The position numbers were made by a program, and so were the translations under genes. DNA of 8,550 bases, taken from positions 1-8,550 of the forward strand of contig PLXF01000056.1 of the NCBI GenBank assembly GCA_003151315.1, in the 5' to 3' direction. Position 1 is the first letter of the stretch; each line of letters opens with the position of its first letter. Below the pieces are notes generated by a model. The model was given only the letters and a program-made list of their open reading frames with translations, was not told where the DNA came from and searched no databases. Positions 1-5,730 of this stretch are shown one piece after another. The DNA comes from Parachlamydiales bacterium (lineage in GTDB: Bacteria > Chlamydiota > Chlamydiia > Chlamydiales > SM23-39).

Positions 1-1
1 A

Positions 2-42
2 TCGCAACCCGCCCTGTATTATTAATACAAAGCGGGTTGCGA
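2..42. repeat. Strong hairpin / inverted repeat, possible terminator
   Basis: Bases 2-12 pair perfectly with 32-42 (11 pairs, core CGCAACCCGC / GCGGGTTGCG). Inside, 15-19 pairs with 25-29 around an AT-rich loop, with a CC/AA internal mismatch. It lies about 80 bases beyond the stop of the leftward unknown gene (123-671), so it could end that transcript. No T-run follows on the + strand, and on the - strand the bases where one would lie fall outside the window. It may instead be one copy of a dispersed chlamydial hairpin element. The structure is certain; its role is not. Confidence 0.6.
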
Positions 43-50
43 AGCTTCGC
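39..50. repeat. 12-base perfect palindrome overlapping the edge hairpin
   Basis: GCGAAGCTTCGC equals its own reverse complement. Its left part is shared with the right arm of the larger hairpin (32-42), so the two foldings are mutually exclusive. Such nested palindromes are typical of short intergenic repeat elements, but one copy in this window cannot show dispersal. Confidence 0.45.
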
Positions 51-122
51 GGTCAAAAGATTCTAGGGCACTTTCACGCAGCTCAAATTCCAAGTTATTG
101 ACCGATTGTAGTATAAGAAAAA

Positions 123-671
123 CTATTTTTTTCTCTGCAGCCCCATCGTTTGAAATTCTGGAGGGAGCTCACGCAACTCATCTTCTCCATTCAAAGTACA
201 AATATCATTTAGCAGAGCCCGCATTATTTCTTGTAACTCTGGAGATGCTGTTTCCAATTCCCTTTTACATAACGCAGTAGTTTTAGGCATTCTAAGATTG
301 TCGAGATCGTCAAGAGTAAGGATCTCTTCAAAAGATTCAAGCAAAAGGAGGTGTTCATCTTGCAGAGCAAAAGGATCGACTTGGATTAGCTCTGAATCAT
401 ACCCTTCCTTATCTACAGGCTGCCCACTCTCGGCTTCTGAATTCTCTAAAATAAAGCGAGCCATTTCATCCGCCTTATCGCTTGTGACGCACATACACTC
501 AAGGGACATTTTTACAACAGGCCCTGCCATCCAAAGCCTCACATCTGTCGAACGGATAATTTCTACATACCGAATCAAAGAAGAAGGAAGAATTAGAGCT
601 CCGATAGCAATGTGGTTCGGGTCTTTTACTCTCATAGAAAAATTTGCGATAGGTATAGCTACTTGATTCAT
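123..671 (-). CDS. Hypothetical acidic protein, 182 aa
   Basis: I do not recognise this protein. The ATG at 671 is preferred because GGAGGGA (675-681) lies just upstream with ideal spacing; a TTG four codons earlier would sit inside that ribosome site. The N-terminal 60 residues are hydrophobic/beta-like, with alternating aliphatic residues (IAIGALILP at about 21-29) and a Met/Cys-containing stretch at 55-61. The middle (about 76-126) is strongly acidic, with a leucine-rich DEHLLLLESFEEILTLDDLD segment likely to be helical. The C-terminal part is also charged and ends in QRKK. There is no signal peptide, no clear membrane segment and no catalytic motif that I can name. It lies 129 bases downstream of argS on the same strand, so it may be transcribed with argS or from its own AT-rich promoter. 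A lineage-specific chlamydial protein is plausible but unproven. Confidence 0.75.
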   Translation of the reverse strand: MNQVAIPIANFSMRVKDPNHIAIGALILPSSLIRYVEIIRSTDVRLWMAGPVVKMSLECMCVTSDKADEMARFILENSEAESGQPVDKEGYDSELIQVDPFALQDEHLLLLESFEEILTLDDLDNLRMPKTTALCKRELETASPELQEIMRALLNDICTLNGEDELRELPPEFQTMGLQRKK

Positions 672-800
672 GCGTCCCTCCAATTTTAGTTAAACGGAGA
701 AGGAACTGTAAAATATGCAATATTATTTTAACAGAAAAATTCTATGCAGTTTTTAAGAAGGAAAGATTTAGCCGATTGAAACGGAATCACTATATACCGC
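672..800 (-). other. Intergenic gap argS to unknown gene
   Basis: This AT-rich 129-base spacer lies between two leftward genes. On the - strand TAAAAT (725-730) and overlapping TAATAT (720-725) could be -10 boxes for the downstream gene, but no good -35 partner stands at the right distance. I see no clear hairpin plus T-run ending argS, so read-through is possible. Confidence 0.3.
675..681 (-). promoter_or_regulatory. Shine-Dalgarno site that fixes the start at 671
   Basis: On the - strand GGAGGGA is followed by CGC and then ATG (671). This is close to a full anti-SD match and is better than the site of any neighbouring gene, so it decides between the ATG and the upstream in-frame TTG. Confidence 0.7.
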
Positions 801-2549
801 TTACAGCCGCTCGACAGTATCGAGTCCTAAGATCTCAAGGCCTTGTTTTAAAACCCTTGAAGTGAGTTCGCAGAGAACTAAACGAGAACCCTCTTCAGGA
901 GTTCCTTCTACCCGGCAGTCTCGGAAGAAAGCGTTGAATTTTTCGGCTAACTCATAGAGATATTCACACAGGCGGTTCGGCAGGAGATCTCGAGACAAAT
1001 GTTCGAGAATCTCACCAAATCTTCTGAGGTGGAGCCCCAAAGTGATTTCGCTAGGGTGTTGCACATCAATTTTGTGATGGGAAAGGACATAGTCCATATT
1101 GGCCTGTGTCTTTCTCTTAATTCCATTGATCCGGACGAATGAATAGAGTAAAAAGACCGCTGTATTCCCCTCAAATCGGAGCATCCGCTCATAACTGAAG
1201 GTGTAATCTCGAGCGCGGTGGGTACTTAGATCGGAATATTTGACCGCTCCGATGCCAATTACCTGCGCTAACTCTTCGATTTCATCCTCTGTAGCCAGAG
1301 GAAGACGCTCGCACAAAATGTGCTTTGCCTGATCAACCGCACCGGTCAATAGATCGATCAATTTTTCTGTCTCACCCGATCTCGTTTTGAATTTTTTCCC
1401 ATCAGGGCCTAAAACCAAACCGAACCCCACATGATCGATCTCCGTTCGAGAGGAGTCGAGCCAGCCGATTTTTTTGGCAGCCGCGAAGATCATCTGAAAA
1501 TGGAGGCTTTGTCCCGAGTCGGTTACCACAATAATTCGATCTGCCTTCTCATCGAAAATCCGATGACGAATCGCCGCTAAATCGGTAGTGTCGTAATTGT
1601 AGCCGCCATCCGATTTTTGGATCATAAGGGGAAAAGGCTCCCCTTCCCGATTGAGAAATCCGTCGAGAAAGAGGCACTTGGCTCCATCGGAGATCTCGAC
1701 GAGGCCTTTACGTTCAAACTCTTCAACCACCTCTTTTAAATAGGGGTTATAAAACGACTCTCCCCTTTCGACGAGCTTCACGTTCAGAAGATCGTAAATT
1801 TCTTGAAACCCGCGTCGGGATACTTCGCAAATAAGCTGCCACGCATGGGCCGCTTCCTTTTCCCCCGCTTGGAGCTGCACAACTTGCAACTGCGATCGCT
1901 TTTTAAATTCAGGATCTTCGTCGAACCGTTTTTTTGCCGAGCGGTACCATCCCATCAAAGAGGTGAGATCGGTCTCTTCTTTCCCTTGCAAAACATCAGG
2001 CGCAAACTCTTTCATGTAGGTGATGAGCATGCCGAATTGCGTGCCCCAATCTCCTATGTGATTTAAGCGCAGAACATCGTGTCCTAAAAACTCAAACAAT
2101 CGCGCCAAACAATCGCCGATAATCGTCGAGCGGATATGCCCCACGTGGAGCTCTTTGGCCACATTCGGCGAAGAAAACTCAACGATAATTCTTTGCTTTT
2201 TAGAAGGTCTTACCGCTCCTAAATGCAGATCGTGGAGCTGTCGATTCAGCGTCTCGGAAAGATAGGCGGGATTTAAAGTAAAATTGATAAAACCGGGTCC
2301 GGCGATTTCGATTTTGCTGCACTCGGCTTTTTTCCCCTCATCTAAATGGGCAATAATCAACTCAGCCACTTGACGTGGATTTTTTTTTAGCAGTTTTGAA
2401 AGTCGAAGAGCACTATTGCACTGGTAGTGACCAAATTCTTCTTGAACGCAAGGAGCGACATCGGCAAAGGCCTCCTCTCCCGAAAGATCAAAGGCATCTT
2501 GGATCGAACGGGTGAGGGTTCGTTGAAAAGCGGCGAGAAGGGTTTCCAT
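801..2549 (-). CDS. argS: Arginyl-tRNA synthetase, class I
   Basis: Charges tRNA-Arg with arginine using ATP in the cytoplasm. The 582-residue product has the family's full order. An N-terminal Add1-type tRNA-recognition domain covers about 1-110 (GPGFINFTLN near 84-93). The class I Rossmann catalytic core carries the HIGH motif as HVGH (135-138), followed by the ArgRS block around RLNHIGDWGTQFGMLI (161-176). The KMSKS region appears in the degenerate bacterial form KFKTRSG (386-392). The C-terminal anticodon-binding DALR domain begins near GNTAVFLLYSFVRI (461-474) and runs to the end. The length is normal. The start ATG shares its A with the TAA stop of leucine dehydrogenase (TAATG), and no SD is visible, so translation probably depends on ribosomes finishing the upstream gene. 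Identification is secure. Confidence 0.98.
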   Translation of the reverse strand: METLLAAFQRTLTRSIQDAFDLSGEEAFADVAPCVQEEFGHYQCNSALRLSKLLKKNPRQVAELIIAHLDEGKKAECSKIEIAGPGFINFTLNPAYLSETLNRQLHDLHLGAVRPSKKQRIIVEFSSPNVAKELHVGHIRSTIIGDCLARLFEFLGHDVLRLNHIGDWGTQFGMLITYMKEFAPDVLQGKEETDLTSLMGWYRSAKKRFDEDPEFKKRSQLQVVQLQAGEKEAAHAWQLICEVSRRGFQEIYDLLNVKLVERGESFYNPYLKEVVEEFERKGLVEISDGAKCLFLDGFLNREGEPFPLMIQKSDGGYNYDTTDLAAIRHRIFDEKADRIIVVTDSGQSLHFQMIFAAAKKIGWLDSSRTEIDHVGFGLVLGPDGKKFKTRSGETEKLIDLLTGAVDQAKHILCERLPLATEDEIEELAQVIGIGAVKYSDLSTHRARDYTFSYERMLRFEGNTAVFLLYSFVRINGIKRKTQANMDYVLSHHKIDVQHPSEITLGLHLRRFGEILEHLSRDLLPNRLCEYLYELAEKFNAFFRDCRVEGTPEEGSRLVLCELTSRVLKQGLEILGLDTVERL

Positions 2550-3718
2550 TATTCATCAACAGAGTGGTGGAATGTCGGGGGAATAACCCGTTTTCCGATG
2601 TTGTATCTGATCCGGTACTCGGCTAAAGCCAAAGCGGCGGTGTGGGTCGATTCTTGGTTCTTTTCAGCGATCTCGTAGATAGCTAAAAGAGTATCATAAA
2701 TGCGGTGCGTCTTTTCACGAGGAGATGTGGGATTGTACCCCTCCTCTTCTAATTCTGCGGAGACGTTTAAAAGCCCCCCTGCGTTGATCACAAAATCGGG
2801 AGCATACAAAATGCCCCTTTCTCTCAAGGCATTTGCGTCGGAATCAGAAAGGAGTTGATTGTTTGCAGCGCCCGCAATCGCCCGGCAGCGCAAGAGAGGA
2901 ATTGTCTTGCCGTTCAAAATTCCGCCGAGAGCGCAAGGAGCTAACACATCGCAAGAGACTTGTAAAATTTGATCAGCCGGCACAACACGTGCGCCATATT
3001 TATCTGCTAACGCCCTTGCTTGCTCCCCATCGATATCAGAGAGGATCAGGTCGGCTCCAGCCCAAAAGAGATAACCAACCAAAACAGAGCCTACATGGCC
3101 CAGTCCTTGAACAGCCACTGTTCTTCCTACAAGAGAATCGGTTCCATAGATTTTTTTCAAAACGGATTGTACGCCGCGAAAAGTGCCCCAGGCGGTAAAA
3201 GGGGAGGGATCTTTACTGCTCTTCTCATGAGGCAAACCCACAACATATTGGGTGCTTTTCCGGACAATTTTCACATCTTTGGTCGTAGAACCCACATCTT
3301 CCGCGCAAATGTAACTTCCGCCAAGAGCCTGAACGGCGGCGCCAAAGGCTAAAAGCATCTCGGGAGTCTTCCCCTTTTTAGGATCGGCAATAATAACACT
3401 TTTACCTCCACCAAACCCCACTTCCGAAACGGCCGACTTATAGGTCATCCCTTTAGCTAAGCGCAAAACATCTTCGAGGGCGTCTTCAAAACGGGCGTAT
3501 GGCTGAATCCGGATGCCGCCTAATGCGGGCCCGAGCGTAGTATTATGGATCGCGATAATGGCTGTAAGGCCAGCGAGCTTGTCGGTGACCTTCACCACTT
3601 TCTCATACCCTTGAACACGAATTGTCTCCATTTGCAAAGAAGAGAGTTTTTGCCCCTCTTGGACCAGGTTCTCTAATTTTTTCTTCGAATCTGTTTTCTC
3701 TTGCAGTTGCGTATGCAT
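2549..3718 (-). CDS. ldh: Leucine dehydrogenase (Glu/Leu/Phe/Val dehydrogenase family)
   Basis: Catalyses NAD-dependent reversible oxidative deamination of leucine and other branched-chain amino acids to 2-oxo acids and ammonia. The dimerisation/catalytic domain contains TLGPALGGIR (61-70), MTYK (91-94) and the glycine-rich GGGK (103-106), whose lysine matches the family's catalytic Lys. ICAEDVGSTTKD (137-148) and NPSP-like DPSPFTAWG (170-178) follow. The Rossmann domain has GLGHVG (205-210) and an acidic SDID (227-230) at the end of the second strand, which favours NAD over NADP. APCALGG (260-266), AGAANNQL (282-289) and PDFVINAGG (307-315) are typical. Compared with my memory of Bacillus LeuDH, it has roughly 29 extra N-terminal residues (Met30 aligns near the usual start), but the good SD precedes Met1. 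It is the first gene of the leftward operon, overlapping argS by one base. Leu versus Phe/Val preference cannot be settled by reading alone. Confidence 0.93.
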   Translation of the reverse strand: MHTQLQEKTDSKKKLENLVQEGQKLSSLQMETIRVQGYEKVVKVTDKLAGLTAIIAIHNTTLGPALGGIRIQPYARFEDALEDVLRLAKGMTYKSAVSEVGFGGGKSVIIADPKKGKTPEMLLAFGAAVQALGGSYICAEDVGSTTKDVKIVRKSTQYVVGLPHEKSSKDPSPFTAWGTFRGVQSVLKKIYGTDSLVGRTVAVQGLGHVGSVLVGYLFWAGADLILSDIDGEQARALADKYGARVVPADQILQVSCDVLAPCALGGILNGKTIPLLRCRAIAGAANNQLLSDSDANALRERGILYAPDFVINAGGLLNVSAELEEEGYNPTSPREKTHRIYDTLLAIYEIAEKNQESTHTAALALAEYRIRYNIGKRVIPPTFHHSVDE

Positions 3719-3723
3719 AGGAG

Positions 3724-3732
3724 CCTTCCTTT
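3724..3732 (-). promoter_or_regulatory. Shine-Dalgarno site of leucine dehydrogenase
   Basis: On the - strand AAAGGAAGG is followed by CTCCT and the ATG at 3718. No comparable site precedes the alternative Met30 codon (3629-3631), so this supports the longer protein. The site overlaps a 10-base palindrome CCTTTAAAGG (3728-3737). Confidence 0.65.
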
Positions 3733-3791
3733 AAAGGTAAAGAATTTGTTTATTCCCCTTGGGACTATAAATTCAAATAAAATTTGGGCCA

Positions 3792-3820
3792 AATATACCA
3801 GGTCCTCTTTCAAATATCAA
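3792..3820 (-). promoter_or_regulatory. Promoter of the ldh-argS operon
   Basis: On the - strand the -35 box TTGATA (3815-3820) and -10 box TATATT (3792-3797) are separated by exactly 17 bases. Each matches the sigma-70 consensus at five of six positions, and chlamydial sigma-66 uses similar boxes. The predicted start is near 3785, giving a leader of about 65 bases before the leucine dehydrogenase ATG. Confidence 0.65.
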
Positions 3821-3827
3821 GAGTTTG

Positions 3828-3840
3828 CCTGTTGAACAGG
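3828..3840. repeat. Short palindrome CCTGTT-G-AACAGG
   Basis: Six-base arms flank a single central base, seven bases upstream of the -35 box of the leftward promoter. The half-site CCTGT/ACAGG also occurs at 3865-3869 and 3911-3915 in the same intergenic region. This could be a regulator site, but the element is short enough to arise by chance. Confidence 0.3.
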
Positions 3841-3844
3841 GGTT

Positions 3845-3879
3845 TATACTGTGTCCAATTTTCGACAGGACACAGTATA
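3845..3879. promoter_or_regulatory. Perfect 12-base inverted repeat, probable operator
   Basis: Arms TATACTGTGTCC (3845-3856) and GGACACAGTATA (3868-3879) are perfect complements separated by 11 bases. No T-run follows on either strand, so it is not an ordinary intrinsic terminator. Each arm starts with TATACT, a near-consensus -10 hexamer, so a bound dimeric repressor could occlude a promoter. It lies between the divergent ldh-argS and unknown-tsaE-engB-dnaQ-pgk operons and could control either or both. It could also form an RNA hairpin in a leader. No known operator (such as CIRCE) matches. Confidence 0.55.
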
Positions 3880-3986
3880 TATCTTCCGTTCTTGAACCTT
3901 ATTGCCCTTTCCTGTAAGTTAGATAACTAACGTGAAAAACGATAAAAAGTTTTTAGACTCCCTGCATAAATTATTTTGAGGCCAGA

Positions 3987-4712
3987 ATGACACACGCCCT
4001 CACCATCTCGACCGAACTGAAATCCGAACTCCTGCAGTTTTTGAAAAAAAACCGTAGCGCCGACCTTGTTACCATCTACTTGGCCTACATCGAGGAAAAA
4101 TACCATTTAAGACCCATCCTTTTCCCTAGAGAAAAGACCATTTATCAGAGCCTCGACGATGTGATTCGCAAGTTAGAATCGCAAGGAAAGCTATGGCGCG
4201 AAACGGAAATCACTATCCAATTCGGCCAGCAAAGCGTCAATGAAGAGACTAAAAAAATCTATATCTGCCCCTTCACAGGGAAGGTATTCGGCGACAACAC
4301 CCACCCCAATCCCCAAGACGCGATTTATGACTGGGTCTCCACCTGTCCCGAGAATAAAGAACGAGTCGGCGGGCTTCCAGCTAAACGCTTTTTCGTCTCT
4401 GAAGATCCCGATGTGATCAAAAATTATATCAGTCCGCGTAAAGCGTCGATCAAAAAAGTTGTTTACTCTTCGGCCGTCACCGGAAAACTATTTAATAGCA
4501 AAGCGGCTGTCATCGACGATTTCAAAAAAAATCATGTCAAAGCGCTTACCCTTCTCGAAGTGCAAAACCAAAACCGCTTCCAAATCGATGAACGGTTCTT
4601 GGAATTCATCCAGACCCACTTGACAGAAGAGAAAATCGCCGAGTTTGTCGAGGCGCTAGCAAAACATCCTGAATTCGAACCCTACCTAGAGAAATGGGTC
4701 GAAGCAGACTAG
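3987..4712 (+). CDS. Conserved chlamydial protein of unknown function, 241 aa (probably DUF2709)
   Basis: This resembles the unknown protein that I recall directly before tsaE/yjeE in Chlamydia (CT538 region, which I believe is Pfam DUF2709); that link is from memory and unchecked. The start is supported by TTGAGG (3976-3981) five bases before ATG. The first 75 residues look helical and resemble a winged-helix-like module (LKSELLQFLKKN..., then IYQSLDDVIRKLESQGKLW). A middle region has YICPFTGKVF (92-101) and a second cysteine at 120 in STCPENK. A second TGKLF (165-169) echoes the first TGKVF (97-101), hinting at an internal repeat. The C-terminus is helical and acidic. There is no signal peptide or membrane segment, so it is probably cytoplasmic. 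Its end overlaps tsaE by 19 bases, implying co-translation with tRNA-modification and ribosome-assembly genes. The biochemical function is unknown. Confidence 0.85.
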   Translation: MTHALTISTELKSELLQFLKKNRSADLVTIYLAYIEEKYHLRPILFPREKTIYQSLDDVIRKLESQGKLWRETEITIQFGQQSVNEETKKIYICPFTGKVFGDNTHPNPQDAIYDWVSTCPENKERVGGLPAKRFFVSEDPDVIKNYISPRKASIKKVVYSSAVTGKLFNSKAAVIDDFKKNHVKALTLLEVQNQNRFQIDERFLEFIQTHLTEEKIAEFVEALAKHPEFEPYLEKWVEAD

Positions 4713-5140
4713 CACCCACCCGCGAAACCCTCCACCACGCTCAAGAGACTGAAGCCTTTGCTGAAGAGCTCTCCCGACAACTTAAACCCAACGACCTAGT
4801 TCTCCTAACTGGAGATCTAGGGGCGGGAAAAACCACCTTCGTCAAGGGTTTGGCGAAAGCTCTAGGATCTCTAGATCTGGTGCAAAGCCCCACCTTTGTT
4901 TACTTACAAATATACGAGGCCCCTATTCCCCTATTCCATTTCGACCTCTATAGATTCAGCTCCCCTTCCGACTTCCTATCGATGGGATTCGAAGAATATT
5001 TTCAGAGCGGCGGCATCACAGCGATCGAGTGGCCCGAGCGTATTAGCGAATTATTACCCGCCGATGCGATCCACCTCCATTTTGAGACCCTGTCTCCTAA
5101 CATGAGGACAGTCACAGTCAACTCCTGGGGAGATCGATGA
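4694..5140 (+). CDS. tsaE: tRNA t6A37 biosynthesis ATPase TsaE (YjeE)
   Basis: TsaE is the small P-loop ATPase that drives turnover of the TsaB-TsaD complex making threonylcarbamoyl-adenosine at position 37 of ANN-decoding tRNAs. The 148-residue product has the Walker A motif GDLGAGKTT (40-48), the family signature SPTFVY (65-70), FHFDLYR (81-87) and IEWPER (111-116), all in the normal order and at normal length. Its ATG lies inside the end of the preceding unknown gene (19-base overlap, different frame) with only a weak AGAGA-like ribosome site, so coupled translation is likely. Its stop overlaps the engB start (ATGA). No tsaB, tsaC or tsaD lies in the window; they must be elsewhere. Residues 1-15 are not conserved in my memory of the family. 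Confidence 0.96.
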   Translation: MGRSRLAPTRETLHHAQETEAFAEELSRQLKPNDLVLLTGDLGAGKTTFVKGLAKALGSLDLVQSPTFVYLQIYEAPIPLFHFDLYRFSSPSDFLSMGFEEYFQSGGITAIEWPERISELLPADAIHLHFETLSPNMRTVTVNSWGDR

Positions 5141-5730
5141 AAATTCTTTTTGATAAAGCCCGCTTCCTCGCAACAGCCCTCCATGAAGAAGAGTGGCCCT
5201 CCCCGAAAAATTCCCAAGGCAAACCCCTGCCAGAGATTGCTCTAGTCGGCCGTTCCAACGTGGGCAAATCGAGCCTGATTAACCATTTGCTAGGACAAAA
5301 AAGAGCGGCGAAAACCTCGGCAACACCCGGCAAAACGCAGCGTATTAATTTTTTTATCATCGACGAACAATTGCTAATTGTCGATCTACCCGGCTACGGA
5401 TATGCAGAGGCGCCTATTGAAGAGGTGAGAAAATGGACAGAGGCGATCGACACCTATTTTACAACGAGAAAAACACTGCGCCTGATTGTCCTTTTAATCG
5501 ACTCGCGCAGAGGCCCTTCAGACGACGATCTGAAAGTGGCCGAATGGGCCCAACAAAAGCGAATCCCCCTTTTGCCCATATTAACCAAAACTGATAAACT
5601 TAAACCCGCTGAAATTGCTGCGGCTGCCGCTTTTGCCAAGCCTTTAGTCGGGGAAGCGCTCCCCTACTCTGTTCATGACAAAGATTCAAAGCGCAAGCTA
5701 ATTGCTATCATCCAAAAAAAGGTCGAATAA
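5137..5730 (+). CDS. engB: Ribosome-biogenesis GTPase EngB/YsxC (YihA)
   Basis: EngB is a TRAFAC-class GTPase needed for assembly of the large ribosomal subunit and acts in the cytoplasm. In this 197-residue protein the G1 loop is GRSNVGKS (38-45), G2 lies in TPGKTQ (63-68), G3 is DLPG (83-86) within the family's DLPGYGYA, and G4 is TKTD (150-153). The usual G5 region appears as PYSVHDKDSK (176-185); the typical S-A/S pair is S-V here, a mild departure. An alanine-rich helix (160-167) precedes it. Length is normal. The start overlaps the tsaE stop by four bases, with GGGGAG upstream as SD. Its stop is immediately followed by the dnaQ ATG, so all three are surely co-transcribed. Family membership is secure. 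Confidence 0.96.
   Translation: MKILFDKARFLATALHEEEWPSPKNSQGKPLPEIALVGRSNVGKSSLINHLLGQKRAAKTSATPGKTQRINFFIIDEQLLIVDLPGYGYAEAPIEEVRKWTEAIDTYFTTRKTLRLIVLLIDSRRGPSDDDLKVAEWAQQKRIPLLPILTKTDKLKPAEIAAAAAFAKPLVGEALPYSVHDKDSKRKLIAIIQKKVE

Larger units (their letters stand above)
3719..3986. other. Divergent intergenic control region
   Basis: This 268-base region separates two divergent operons. It holds the leftward promoter (3792-3820) and the inverted repeats at 3828-3840 and 3845-3879. A small stem GTTAG/CTAAC lies at 3918-3931. For the rightward operon I find only weak promoter candidates: TTGAAC (3892-3897) with TAAGTT 17 bases on, or TATACT (3845-3850) without a good -35. I see no small RNA or tRNA. 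Confidence 0.5.

Noticed and set aside
1..101. Frames open from the left edge (to stops at 64-66 and 99-101) as a gene end
   Set aside because: They read through the hairpin and palindrome, give no recognisable protein and could be chance at this length.
298..666. Rightward 122-residue open frame opposite the unknown gene
   Set aside because: It is a serine/arginine-rich translation of the reverse complement, with no SD and no motif. The leftward frame has a strong ribosome site and covers the same bases.
2833..3352. Rightward open frames within leucine dehydrogenase
   Set aside because: They are antisense shadows of a clearly identified enzyme, with no family signature of their own.
3845..3879. 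Intrinsic terminator or CIRCE heat-shock element
   Set aside because: No T-run follows on either strand, and the arms do not resemble the CIRCE half-site TTAGCACTC.
3880..3960. Rightward promoter TTGAAC ... TAAGTT
   Set aside because: The -10 matches only three of six bases and alternatives are no better, so I mention it only as a weak candidate.
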